A DNA stretch of 64,000 nucleotides from Pseudofabraea citricarpa (taxonomy: Eukaryota; Ascomycota; Leotiomycetes; Helotiales; Dermateaceae): assembly GCA_029641185.1 (NCBI GenBank), contig JAPWGK010000023.1:434001-498000 (forward strand), given 5' to 3'. Shown one piece after another: positions 23,136 through 35,442 of the stretch (its first letter is position 1; each line of letters opens with the position of its first letter). The notes beneath the pieces are model-generated. The model ran no database searches and had not been told where the DNA came from. It saw nothing but the letters and a program-made list of their open reading frames with translations. A program made the position numbers and the translations under genes.

Positions 23136-26100
23136 GTTCGCCAGACTGTACGAAGTAGACTATAGTAGATTAGATGAATAGATGACTGTAAAGAAAAGAC
23201 GGGACGGTATTAAGAGGATATTGTTGGAGGAAAAGAGCGTGTCTGAAGAAAGGATGAAACAACTTCGGGGAAGACGTTCACTTTCATGCTATTAGTCTTC
23301 GGTACAATCCAGACGCGCGAGATTCACATCTCGGAGACTTATGTATGGCGAATTAAGGAAATGGGCTTGGCGGGATCTTAGGGATTGAATAGCGAGTACG
23401 GAGTACGGGCCAGGGCATACAGGGTGTGGTTACAGCGTTATGATTTGTTGACACGTCGCTAAGCCAGAGCTCTTTGGGAACGTATTCGTTCCCGCACGGC
23501 CCACCCGTCGAATCAATGTCGATGCTCTTGGTCTGAACGTTTTCGTATTCGTCTTCTTAATGCTCCTGAAGGCCGCAAGAGGTCATTAGCAACAAAGATG
23601 CCGAAACGCCTTGCCTAAGCCCCGGCAAAATATTGGTGACTTGCAGCAAAATCAAGAACACATTTCAAAAGCTCCAAGAAATTTGTAAATTGGCACATGA
23701 GCAGCCACTGTTATTGACGTGGCCGTCGCCGTCCTCGTGCTTCTCGGTGCGAGATTTTCGTTCTCGCATTCAAAGTTCGCTTTGTTGTTTGATTACGCCA
23801 CAGAATTTCAGCGGCCTATCACAGCTTAGCAAGAAGAATTTGAGGCAATGTAAATCACGATACCCAGAATCTGCTTCTGTCAATGCTTGAGCTCGTCAAA
23901 ATCCCATCCTCCAGCGGGAGCTGGACATATATTGGCCGGTCACGGAGACATAACTCATGGTATCTCCACTTCATGATATTTCTCTTAAAGATGCAATCCT
24001 CCAATCTCCCCCCTGTTTTCGAAACTATTTGTGAGTTCCAATATTTTGTCATGGCTTTTGCCAGTCCTGTTATTGTCTCAAGAAAGGACTGCCAGTAAAT
24101 CTCTTACATACACAAATAACGGATCTTAAAGTTTCCGAACTGTCGTCATCATTAAGTCCATGTCAACCACCAAAGGCATGTCGGTTTGCTGATACGAAGC
24201 CACCAGTAAAGCCTTTTACTTCTGCAAGGAAGACTAAACGATTACGTGAGATCCGGTAAACGCGTTTTGCTCTTGATCCCTTCACCAGCAAACCATCCAA
24301 TACTTATCGGAAATAATACTAATATCCACCATAGCTACTATTCAGTTGCTTGGTGATTTCATCTTAAAATTTTGGTTATATTAAGGCGGAGTCGTATCGA
24401 TAATTGCAGAGCTGCAGTTATTATTCAGACTATAATCTCATTCTCAATGACCATATATGTGAGGCTAAAGGTGGAAGCCTTCTAGAGCCTGGCCCTATCT
24501 GTATAGTAGCTGAGAAGTGTGTGTTGGAAATTTAGTCATGTATTAGCACCGAAATCGCAACGCGGTAGCAAAGATAGCCTTGCTTCATTCAAGTATAATC
24601 AATTAAAGTTCAGGATCTAAGTAGATGATGAAAAAGCCGACTTCCTGAACTGGGCTTGTATACTCGAGTCTGATCTGATTGTACTATAGCAATATAATAA
24701 TTAATGGATCATCGTTGGATATCGTTGACGGGTTTGATATATCCAAATTAAATAATAAACTAGTATGTGTCTGACGTTATATCCAAGATCATCGCGTACA
24801 TACCGGAGGATTTAAAGCAGTAAGATACATGACTAGGAATAGGAGGTTATAAAGTGTTAGACGAACAAAAGATCGAAAAGCCTAAGATCAATAACTTGTT
24901 GGAAGCGGAGCAACTAAATATTGTCTCAAAGCCCTCGCCAACATTTCACCATCTTGCTATCGTCTTATATTAGTTCTCGCATAGATAAAAAAACGATCGA
25001 TAGCTCAAGAATTGGCGAATAAAGACGTACTATTAGTTTTATGAAGGGTTTGGTCTCCTTCTATCTCATACTTCTTTTTCTGATCTCAATTGAGACATGC
25101 TCTCTTTATTGGCGGAGATAAGAACCTAGATTATAATTATTATAATTTAGATTCATTGAGACCCCCGGTCTGATATCCTCTATCGACCTAATGCTATTCT
25201 TACCACGATATGTCTTAAACAGAATAAATTCGGACAAAGATAGGTTTGGCAAGCGAGTTCGTTTTTGAAGAGCTACTTTTATACAGTCGAAGCTTAAACG
25301 ACGACTATATTATTACGACTGCAACAGCCATTCAACGAAGTCCCCGTAGTGAGTAGAATCTACTTATTCTCATAAATAAATTTCCATTGACTTTCACTTC
25401 TGAAAACATGTTCCTCTGTATCAGGACAATTAATCCAAACTTCATTTGATCTCCACCAGCTTGTTTCTTGCAGTTCTTTTGATTTTATAAATGCTTGCGA
25501 CTGCAAAGAAAAAATCCTTCCCCCCTCCAAAACAACTATCGAAGGTCGGATATTAAGCCTTCCTCAAGTAAGCACGCACTATTCATGCGGAAGGAGGTGG
25601 TACAGAGCTAGCGCCAAATTATAAAGCTTATTGAATCGCGAGGATAAAATAGTTTTATGGTAGCAGGAACACTAAATATAAAATGCTACTAACTAATCAG
25701 ATATTTGTTAACCAGAGTATCTAGGTGGTAACTACAGAATGAATGCTTAGCTGGCTGCAGTTGCGTACGAATTCAAGTAAGCGACAGTCAAGGTAGCGAA
25801 GCGATATATTAGGTTTTGATTGATCTCTTGCTGGTTGGTTATGCTATTTTTCTTTTTCAAAGCCATTTCCTAAACTAATCTTCATTTCTGTGAAATAAAT
25901 TCTGGAATTTGAACCTGATTCAGATCATAACTACTGCTTTTGTTGTCCAACTATCCACGTAATATAGGCTCCGAAACATCTCCATCCACATCCGATGATG
26001 TCGAATAATTTATGAACCAATACTATGAATTCTATGAATACACAAATCTTTAAAAAATTATGTAGGATTATGCTGTTCAACGGTATTTTTCATGTGACAA

Positions 26101-26269
26101 CCAGATCTTCGCTAAATGGCGGGGAAAGCTCAAAAGTCATGATGTCAGATGGCTGACTTCATTCCTCAATCGTGACGACAGTCTGGGAAATCGTGTTACT
26201 TTTTAATGTGAGTAAATAGGTAACCTCTCCTTTTTATTACATTTCCCTATCTTTCTATATATCAATTTC
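23136..26269. other. 3.1-kb gene-free region, AT-rich after 24.1 kb
   Basis: 23136-23600 should be the ABC transporter promoter. From about 24120 to 26200 the DNA is AT-rich, has stops in every frame at short intervals and shows no recognisable protein. It may be decayed repeat DNA, but I found no terminal repeats or transposase motif. Confidence 0.55.
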
Positions 26270-27166
26270 ATGCGTTCCTCAATTATACAGTTCTCTTCAG
26301 GCTTAAGAACTTGTACCAATTCATACAAACCTTCAACCACAAGTCTCAGACGCCTTCGCACAATGTCTACAGGAGTACCATCATCTACTGCTGGTCTGCA
26401 AAAGCAGTCAGACAACAAATCTACTTCAATGGGTGATTTGGAAATCGAGAATACAAATATCAATACCTCGCCCGGCGTAAGCCTTTCTGAGCAGCAGAAG
26501 GTCTATGTTGGAAGTGTTTTAGATGTATTGTTCTCTCCTTGCTATCAGATAGACATACACTTACTTTTACAGCTGTTCGCCGGCCGGCCATCTTTGAAAA
26601 AGCTGCAACTTTGGGCTGATGACGCCGAATTCAACGATCCTATTACCCATGCTACCGGCCGTAAGCAATACGAGCCACAATGGTACGGCCTAGTCGCAGC
26701 ATTCTCCGAAATTGAGCGTCTCTCTCACAACGTCACCTCGGCCGGAAACCCAATCTCAATGGATATGAAAACTCGATACAAGATCAAAGGTGTTGGCACT
26801 GAGAAGGTGATCGAAAGCGCAATCAAGATCCACTACGATGAGACAACAGGAAAGATCACAAATGTCGAAGATAAATGGAACAATGAGCTACCAGATGGAG
26901 CTTTTGCTAAGGTTAGTAAAGGAGAGATCTTTGATTTGAAGTGGTGGGCAAATTACTGGTTCAGATGGGGATGGTGGGCTTGGGGCTTGGTTTGGTGGAC
27001 TTGGCCGTGGTTGGTGAGTGCTACCACGGCTTGCTCCATTATGACCTTTATTGGATCAATTGACTAATATTTCTACCAGGCATTCAGAAACGCAAACTCG
27101 GTCGTTGTCCCGGCGTTCGTCTCAGTTCCAAAGAATGATGAGGAAGACAGAAAGAAAGGTCTATGA
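26270..27166 (+). CDS. conserved fungal protein, possible NTF2/SnoaL-like fold, organellar leader
   Basis: Function unknown. The 260-residue model uses exons 26270-26524, 26573-27013 and 27080-27166. The first intron is only 48 nt, a multiple of three and free of stops, so it can be read through; splicing gives the expected SVLDLFAGRPS. The core (about 70-190) has the helix-then-sheet look of SnoaL/NTF2-like proteins (WADDAEFNDPITHATGR, then alternating strands); that fold call is inference. A very Trp-rich segment (about 210-232, WWANYWFRWGWWAWG) precedes a polar tail. The first 31 residues are Ser/Arg-rich without acids, like a mitochondrial presequence; a second Met at residue 32 could start a cytosolic form. 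Confidence 0.83.
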
Positions 27167-29342
27167 GGGTGGTTCATAGAGTCATGTAGCATGAATGCTG
27201 CGCAAGCGAAATCTCAAGGTTGTATAAAAGCTAGACCAAATAGCAGTAAGCAAGTTACACTAAAGTGACTTCTTGTTAAGATTCAATTTACAGATGTTCA
27301 AAAACCAAAGTGACTAATACTGTGCCATCTGTTCAAATGTACGCTGTTATGCAATGAACGGAATTTATAATAAGGTTATCGCATCTTCTAAAGAACACCT
27401 ACCTACCTTACCTCATAGCACAGCGAGCTTAGATAAACTGTTTTCGATAGAACGAACTATTATGGGATTTAGACAGCCATTTCCACTATTTTTGTACCTA
27501 AGGTCTCGATACCTTGTAAAACAGGTTAAAGAATACCCCTCAAGGCTCTATATACAGGTTTATTTTCGATCTTGAGACATAATTTGGCCCTAGAGAATGT
27601 TAACTGAGACTTGATATTTGGCTCTGATATCTCTTATAGGAAGGATATCGACGTAGCTCTGCATTTGCATGGATCCTATATTTCTTGAGTACACTTAATA
27701 TCCTGTCTTCTGTAGTGCTCGGCACAGCTGCGGTGCATGCCAAAGGTTTGGGAGAATATATCATCAACCTTCCATAACACTCAGGAATGTTACATCCAAA
27801 TTTTTATCGCCTCCATCTAAGGCAACCTCTTGGCAGTTTTAGTCGTGTATACTTAATTTCTAGAAAGCTTATTACTTGGAAATGGTGAAGCTGTCGAATG
27901 AATACCTTGGAACAGTACACAAAATTCTCTCCTTGGAGGTTAAAAAGAACGTAAACTAAAGAAGGAAACTAGCAAGGGACTTTAGCGGCGTTACAAGTCC
28001 AATATCAACCTAGCTATTTCAAACTGCTAAGTTTTGTATCTCTCCATGCGAGCATCCAAAATAACCGAGCCGAAGACACTTTCAAACTGAATGGAAGCAA
28101 AGCGGTTATACGTCTTCCTACCAATCATGTTCTACTTCCAGGGTAAATATTTCAATAGAGAACACAGCAGTATTCAGAGCTTACATGCAATATTACATCA
28201 AAATGTCTACTTCTACAAATAGCATGTGCTACACTCTCAATTCATATTTGGTCAATAAACCTCTCATGCAGCTCAAATTTGAATTTCACAGCTGTTGGGA
28301 TCTTGTAACATCTAGGCAATACTTTTATACCTATCAAATGATTGTGCAAATCTGACAAATGCCTGAAGGATAGTCTCCAAAGACACATGATTGCCCACTC
28401 AACATCACTTAAAATGAATGTGAAAATTAGTGGAGATTTTAAGGACTGAGAATGCCCTGTTAACTCTGTAGTCTGAAGGGAACATTTTAGGAGTGAAGAG
28501 GAGAGACAGTTCTTCTACCTTTATGGTTCATCTCGCATATTTGAGTTTTTTGCATTTATGGGAGCTGGAGGCACAGCCATATGTGCCATGATAAAAATGG
28601 CCCTTGCTGAAAGCAGATCGTCTGCTATGAACGGTCTCCAATATATCATGAGGCGTAGTGCAACGCTTAACCATTACAAAATTGCCTGGCTGTACTCTCC
28701 AGAATTAATACCGTTGGTGGTAGAATTTGAGGGGTTGCAAGCAACAACCAAATCTTCATTCTGCTTTGGAGTCTTGATCAGTCTAAGTTTTTTTTTTCTT
28801 TTAAAAAAAAATTCATAGCTAGAGATTTATTTTGAGTGTGGAAATCGCCTGCTCAAGACAGTCTAGATCTTCCAAGACAAGCGAGCGACGACACGAAGTA
28901 TCGTCAAGTCAGATCGTCCCTAATCAAATTAATGCGATATTCGCTATATTACAGATACAATACAACAAAACCATTGATATTGGAGTTGACTATGCTGTCA
29001 TGTATCTAGAGATGTGTCTGCTGAGCCCTGTATGGAAACAGCAACGCACACGTGATAGACCACTGGACTTGGCGAACTGTTGGAAAATAAATAGAAAAGA
29101 AAAGACAAGTTGCTGTAAAACAAGAGCCTTCATATTTTGGATAAAAATATTCTCACTATAGCTATCAAGCCAACTTTCGCTATTGACTGCCGTCTTTACA
29201 TGCCCGTGACATGGTTCGTCGGCGTCAAGAGCGCCTCGGCATCGGCGGCGGCCCCGATGAGCCGAAAATCTGGGGTATGGCGGGGCGTTTGCCTTCAAAC
29301 TTCTTCAATCTTTCATCTTCTGAACCTCATCTCTTCAGCATC
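27167..29342. other. 2.2-kb gene-free region
   Basis: AT-rich spacer with many short frames and no recognisable protein; a T-run then A-run lies at 28787-28812. The last 200 bp should hold the promoter of the CoA-transferase gene. Confidence 0.55.
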
Positions 29343-30870
29343 ATGACTACATCATTATGTTCGCGGACTCTTCTGAGAGCTTCACGGAAGTTAATACAGC
29401 CCAATGGCTTACGACGCAGGACTTTTGCTGATATGTCGGCCAATGACGGCACATTGCCGTTGAAGGGGTACAAGGTTTTAGATATGACGAGGGTACTGGC
29501 TGGAGTACGTTCAAGATCCTCTCGGAAGTTTAATATCTCTCTGATTAGTATTCTAGCCATACTGCACTCAAATACTAGGCGATCTTGGGTATGTTCAATT
29601 TTCTACCCTTTTTTATGCCCAGGCTTATGAGAAACAGTGCCGAGGTCATCAAAATAGAACATCCAACCCGGGGTGATGATACGAGAGCTTGGGGTCCTCC
29701 TTATGCGCCTTATAAAGAGGGCTCAGGTAAAGATGGACCTGGGGAAAGCGCATATTTCTTCGCAGTCAGTTGCTGTAAAACCCTTCAAGAAGTATAAGCT
29801 GACGCGCAATACAGGTAAACCGCAACAAGAAGTCACTTGGACTATCATTTCAACATGAATCTGGCGTCAAGATTTTGCATCAATTGGCTGCAGAATCAGA
29901 CATTCTGGTGGAGAATTATCTACCAGGCACATTGAAAAAGTACGGAATGGATTTTGAGACGCTGCACAAGCTCAATCCAAAACTCATCTATGCCTCAATC
30001 ACAGGATATGGTCAAACTGGACCCTATTCTTCTCGAGCTGGTTACGATGTCATGGTTGAAGCAGAGATGGGATTAATGCATATTACTGGAAACAGAGATG
30101 GTCCTCCTGTGAAGGTTGGCGTTGCAGTAACAGACTTGACTACCGGCCTTTACACGAGCAACAGTATCATGGCCGCTTTACTTGTCCGAGGAAGGACTGG
30201 AAGAGGCCAACATATCGATGTTGCTTTGAGTGACTGTCAAGTCGCTACTCTGTCGAATTTGGCTAGTAGCTGTTTGATCAGTGGCGAGAAAGATTCAGGC
30301 AGGTGGGGAACTGCACATCGTAAGTAAAAGTCACTCCATTTATGTAACTTGCTAATATTATCAGCTTCCATTGTACCATACAAATCATACAAGACAAAGG
30401 ATGGTGATATCTTATTTGGAGGGGGTAATGATCGTCTTTTTGGCTTGATTTGCGATGGTCTGGGCCGTTCAGAATGGAAGACCGATCCAAAGTTCGTTGT
30501 CAATACTCAGCGAGTTTCTAACAGGCTTGAATTGGATAGCTCAATAGAGGCCATCACACAGACACAAACCACACAACATTGGCTAGAAGTTTTCGAGGGC
30601 TCCGGATTGCCCTATTCGGCAGTCAATGATGTCCAGGGAACATTAAACCACGAACACGTCCTGGCCAGAGACATGGTGAAAGAAATGGATCATGAGTTCT
30701 GCGGTCCGATAAAGATGGTGAATACTCCAGTCAAATATAGTGAGAGTAAACCAAGTATCCGAACGCCACCACCTGTTTTGGGACAACATACAGATGAGGT
30801 CCTGAGAGAGGTGTTGGGTATGAACGAAGCAGAAATTGCGAATTTGAAGGCTGAAGGGGCTGTCAAATAG
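29343..30870 (+). CDS. CoA-transferase family III (succinyl-CoA:glutarate/formyl-CoA transferase-like), mitochondrial
   Basis: Transfers CoA between carboxylic acids; by similarity to the animal C7orf10/SUGCT group, a dicarboxylate such as glutarate is a plausible acceptor. The 443-residue model uses exons 29343-29504, 29557-29588 (32 nt), 29638-29764, 29815-30319 and 30365-30870. Splicing restores the family core: LDMTRVLAG, PYCTQILGDLG, AEVIKIEHP, GDDTRAWGPP, then NRNKKS, VENYLPG and ITGYGQTGP. The likely catalytic Asp is in the region around SGYDVM/EAEMG seen as RAGYDVMVEAEMG. The first 30 residues are basic and Ser/Leu-rich and end in RRRTFAD, a good mitochondrial leader. Substrate not provable from sequence. 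Confidence 0.9.
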
Positions 30871-31534
30871 ATCTCGTATAGATTTAGATATACATATAGA
30901 CAACATACAACTTCGTATACAACTTATCGGGAAAGCATTTCAGCTGGTCTACTTGATACCTTCTACAGCGGCTTAGGTTATATTACTATTTATTAACTTA
31001 CTTCGCACATGTCCAGAAAAGTAAGTATTTGCCTAGAAATATTAGGTACAAAATATCTAAGATTTTGACCGCTTTCTTTGCCGTAGGTCTGTGTCATTAC
31101 ACCATTTGCAAGCTTGACTTAGTTCCAAGGTTCCAAAGAGCCAAGCCAATACACGTGATATATTATTATCACGTGGTCGGCAGCCAAACTCTTCGTCGCA
31201 TGATCATCTTTTGTACACTCATTGCAAGCAAACAGCTATTAGAGGTTTCGCGGCACTACAGTGGATATTCGTGTACTTCCTTGAGCCTATTTATGGTAAG
31301 TTTGTTTCCATTGGAGGTATTTACACGTGTCTGGCATCCTGTCGCGTCAGATCGATACCAATTCCATTCCTATGCTCAAATCACCAAGGTTGCTAACCAT
31401 TATAAGAGAGCTATCAATGCAATAGATTGAGAGACCATTGTGCTTCTCGAAGTGAAATCAATCTCTGCCGACCACTTCGGCGCAAGCAATAGCTGCCGGC
31501 GCAATCTTTGAAGCTTCTTACATCAAATAACACG
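30871..31534. other. intergenic region before PHD gene
   Basis: 664 bp between two same-strand genes. No coding signal seen; an inverted CACGTGATA/TATTATCACGTG element sits at about 31155-31175 (two CACGTG cores facing each other), a possible bHLH site. Confidence 0.5.
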
Positions 31535-33025
31535 ATGGACTCGAATCCCAATCCGACGAATGGCGCTGGCAATGGCGACGAGCAGAGCATGGATTCCTCT
31601 TCGGCGCGTCCATACGTGCAGCAATTCTCTGCGAATACTGCCATGATTCTCCAGCGCATCAAGTCGGGGGTGGGGGGATTGGGCGTGGGAATGATTGGCC
31701 AAGGTGCTGCACCACCACCAGGTTATGAGGACATGAAGAAGAGCGTGTTGCAAGGGATGAAGACGAGCATGAATATGGAACTACCTCAACCACTATCTGC
31801 CCAAGCCCGTCGCCTCGCAAAGCAAAGCCCCGTGCCAGCGGGCTCTTTGAGGGGGTCGGCAATGGGAGGAAACACGGGCTCCTACGTTACACCTTATGGG
31901 AGCAAAAATGCAGGAGCTAGTACACCTTCTGGAAATGGGTCCGGTCGTGGAAGGAAGTCAAGAAGTGCAAAGGCAGGATCAAAGAGAAAGAGGATGAAAT
32001 CAGAAAGCATCAGCGCAGAAGATTCTGAGGATTTGCCAGACTTGGGAGACGATTCCGATTCAGATGGTTCAGGAAGTGTTGTGATGCCCAGGATGACACA
32101 ATCAGGCCGACAGATCGTAAAGCCTGCGCAATTCGTCCCTTCACCCGCACAGTCATCCAGGAAGCGGGGGCCATCGAAGAGAAGCCAAGAAGAGAAGAAT
32201 GAACAAGCTTTGTGCAAGAGATGCGGCAGAGGCCACAGTCCGCAGAATAATCTAATTGTTTTCTGTGATGGCTGTAACTTGCCTTGGCATCAGATGTGTC
32301 ACGATCCTCAAATATCAGCTGAGGCAGTTCAAGACGAGGACGCGGATTGGTTCTGCGCAGAGTGTAGCAAGAAAAAGGGAATAACTCCACATGTTGAGCC
32401 GCCCAAGGGAGTCAGCTGGCATGACCGGACTACCGAGTTTGTAAGTGATTCTGCTCAAATTTTTATTCTCACATCTAATACCTTTCAGAAACAGGCATAT
32501 CTCCAGTCTCTCAATCACGAGCAACTTGTCTCCCTGCTTGTACAAGCTACAACAATTCAGCCAAACTTACCCATTTTCCCCGCCTCCTGGTCTCAACCAC
32601 CATCACGAGACATTTCACAATCACAAGATGGAAGAATTCCTACAACGCACGCTCATCAGCCATTCCCTGCGTCAGTCACTACGTCGTCAGGTCTATTTTC
32701 GAGAACAGAGTCAAATCCCAATGCTACGATGAATTTTATCCGCAAAATCAATACAGCAGAAAACTCACCTTCCCCATCTATTCCCGCAAACAATCAACAG
32801 GCATCTTCCCTACCGCCTTCGCTACAACCAGTACCTGGTGAAGAAGATGCAGACGGCAGCAGAGAAAGTACCCCAGCTAGTCCACCATATCCCAAACCTG
32901 GCATGGGATTGATGGCCAAGCTTGGACCTGATGATCAAGACGACGAGTGGCTGGTGGATAATTCTGATTTTGATGCTTTTAGCCATGTGGTATTTCAAGA
33001 TACCGATAATAACGGTAATGTTTAA
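31535..33025 (+). CDS. PHD-finger nuclear protein
   Basis: Likely chromatin-associated reader, 480 residues, exons 31535-32440 and 32489-33025. The PHD finger (about residues 227-282) shows the C4-H-C3 ligands: CKRC, then CDGC, PWHQMCH and WFCAEC. Before it lie a basic Lys/Arg stretch usable as a nuclear signal (about 150-165) and an acidic Ser/Asp run (about 168-185). The C-terminal half is Ser/Pro-rich and ends in an acidic segment. The single intron is 48 nt, divisible by three and free of stops, so a retained form would add 16 residues. The start is the first true ATG; an upstream TTG is in frame but is not a normal fungal start. Confidence 0.88.
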   Translation: MDSNPNPTNGAGNGDEQSMDSSSARPYVQQFSANTAMILQRIKSGVGGLGVGMIGQGAAPPPGYEDMKKSVLQGMKTSMNMELPQPLSAQARRLAKQSPVPAGSLRGSAMGGNTGSYVTPYGSKNAGASTPSGNGSGRGRKSRSAKAGSKRKRMKSESISAEDSEDLPDLGDDSDSDGSGSVVMPRMTQSGRQIVKPAQFVPSPAQSSRKRGPSKRSQEEKNEQALCKRCGRGHSPQNNLIVFCDGCNLPWHQMCHDPQISAEAVQDEDADWFCAECSKKKGITPHVEPPKGVSWHDRTTEFVSDSAQIFILTSNTFQKQAYLQSLNHEQLVSLLVQATTIQPNLPIFPASWSQPPSRDISQSQDGRIPTTHAHQPFPASVTTSSGLFSRTESNPNATMNFIRKINTAENSPSPSIPANNQQASSLPPSLQPVPGEEDADGSRESTPASPPYPKPGMGLMAKLGPDDQDDEWLVDNSDFDAFSHVVFQDTDNNGNV

Positions 33026-33289
33026 AAGGTACGGCTCGTATATGTGGTTCAACGTGGCGTTTGGGAGGTTGTGTAGGGACCATGTAACATAATCCAGGGC
33101 GCTTTTATGAAGCAAGAGAGAGCCCACTGACCGGCAGTGTAAGAGCAATCATATTTAGATTCAAAAATTCGTACTATTCTGTTCACTATTAAACCATCAC
33201 TACGACCTAAACAATGAACCGATTCTACTTTATAGAATACACCCTCTTAAAGCTACTCGTAGGTTTTGTTAACGCCCAACGACTCTACC

Positions 33290-34382
33290 TTACTCGTCAC
33301 CTTCGCAGTACAAAACTGCACGATATCTCACCTTTCCTTCTTTCAATCTCTCCATGCTCTCAACAACGCCATCTCTCGTCATCGGGAACTTGGCAATGAT
33401 GGGCTTGATGCCATGAAAAGCCGCAAACTCCAGCATTTGACGATACTCAGCAGTTGTCCCAGCCTGCGGATAGACGATCCTCACCGACTGCCACGAGAAA
33501 GGCATATGCGGGAGAGCAAACACGGCATCAGGAGAGGTCAACAACAAGGGATAGATGGTATAGCCGGACTCCATGAGCGGCAAGAGCAAATCCCAATCGG
33601 GCATGGAGGTAGCCGTGACGATCAGCTGGTTAAGTTTCCTCGGGATGCCGTCCAACTCCTTCCTGTCCTTGGTGGCGACGAAATGCGCCGCCCCGAGAGC
33701 GAGCGCGTCGTCTTTCTTCTCGTCAGTCCCGCTGAAGGCAACGACTTCGCAGCCCAGCTTGGCCGCGAATTGGATGGCCAGGTGCCCGAGTCCTCCTATG
33801 CCGACCACCCCAACACAGTCCGTACTCTTGCAGCCGTAGCTCGTGAGAGGTCCCCAGACAGAAGTGCCCGCACACATCAAGGGCGCCGCATCAGCAGAAT
33901 CCATGGCGTCCGGGATGCGGAAGAGGTAGGGCTCGCGGACCACGACGCCTGAGCTGAAGGCGCCGTTGTCGAAAGAACTCGTCGCGTACATGCCGGGCTC
34001 TGGGCACGCGGCGTATCGACTGGCGATGCAGTGCTCACACGCTCCGCAGCTTTCTGTCGAGTATCCCCATCCGACACGGTCGCCGCTGCCTCTCTCTTTC
34101 AGTCTACCCTCCCTCTTGACTCTTCCTCTCTGCAACGGCCGCCGGACGCCGGGAGACTCACATTTTCAAAAGACGCACGTCTGGACCGAGGGCTTTGATG
34201 ACTCCGATCCCTTCGTGCCCGAGCACGATGTCCCTGCGTCGCATGTGCTGGTCTGTCCCACACACGCCTGAATGCGTCGTTGCTATGTGCACCTCATCGC
34301 GGGAGGGTGGTGGGCGTTCGATGGTAGACTCGACGATGTCACCACTTTTAGAGCCTTTGAATACTTTGAACGTGAGAGACAT
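33290..34382 (-). CDS. zinc-dependent alcohol dehydrogenase (MDR superfamily)
   Basis: NAD(P)-dependent oxidation of an alcohol or reduction of an aldehyde. The 338-residue model uses exons 34382-34162 and 34085-33290; splicing to the acceptor at 34087-34086 restores LLKIGDRVGWGY. Catalytic zinc ligands are seen in HSGVCGTD and LGHEG. Structural zinc cysteines follow in SCGACEHC and AAC. The Rossmann motif is GIGGLGHLAIQ (about residue 155-165), then FSGTDEKKDDALALGA. The overall look is the cinnamyl-alcohol-dehydrogenase/Adh branch common in fungi. Its 3' end lies 264 bp from that of the PHD gene. Confidence 0.9.
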
Positions 34383-35442
34383 CTTCCTCTTCTTCTTATA
34401 GAAGCTATCCCTTGCATTGGCAAAAAATAAAACTTGAGGAAATCACCTGTTATATATATATAATTCTTCTATTAGCTGCTCGCTGTGCTTATATCCTGTA
34501 CGTCTAACCGTCCAATCAGGATTGTGTATGGCTTTGACATCCCCCACTTTGTGCTCCTTGGCTGGCTATACACCCTTGTCCGGATTTGGCAGGCGGCTAT
34601 TAAAGGAAGGTAATAAGCCAGTAAATCTGACTATAGATAACTATTATCTATTGATTGATACTAGCCAAGCACGAAGATAGATAGGCAAATTCTGCTGTCA
34701 TCATGTACAAATTCTTAAACTAGACCCCTTTTCTTTCTATTTATGCTTCTCACTCATCACTGCATGAGACACTAAGTGAACTTCATCTACGGGTATGGGT
34801 CTACAGTGTAATACAATATGATACCGTACTGCCCAAAGCATCTACCCTGTTTCTCTATCGCCTTACCTCACTCCCGCTTTTCCAAATTCAGCCACCGGCA
34901 TCTAACTAGCAAGACGGTCAAAGCACCATGCCAAAACCTCCCAGCCACAGCAATCCAACCCCACTCCAACATTTACGCAGTTCTCTAGTCGGAAAAGAAA
35001 GGCAGCTAAAGTAAGCAAAATCCTCGCTAATTTACTGTACATGTTCAGATTCAGATTTAGATTCATCCAGCATCTTGATACCCTGTGCACGCATCAGTAG
35101 GTATGTAAGCAGGTATCGTACAAAATTTGTTTATGCTTATCTTCCCTCTAGACATGAGAGAATAAGAACTAGATACGAAAAGGCATGGCACCGCTGAGTA
35201 GAAAGCTGATGGAGATCTATCAGATCTGGGAGATGCCTTGAAACAGACGCGGGGCTTTTAAGCGACCGCGTATATTTTCATCACTTTGATGTGTTTAGAC
35301 ACACAAAAATACAAGGGTGGGTCATGAAATTCAATATCTGCAGACACTTATATATCCTATCTAAAGAAACCTCTACACCTTGTATATCCTTTTGTGTACA
35401 TCTCGGAGAAGCATTCTCAAGGTTCCTTCACAATCCAATTCT
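34383..35442. other. intergenic region
   Basis: 1060 bp between two minus-strand genes. It should hold the alcohol dehydrogenase promoter (near 34383-34700, with a TATATATATA run at about 34451-34460) and the 3' UTR of the next gene. No coding signal seen. Confidence 0.55.
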
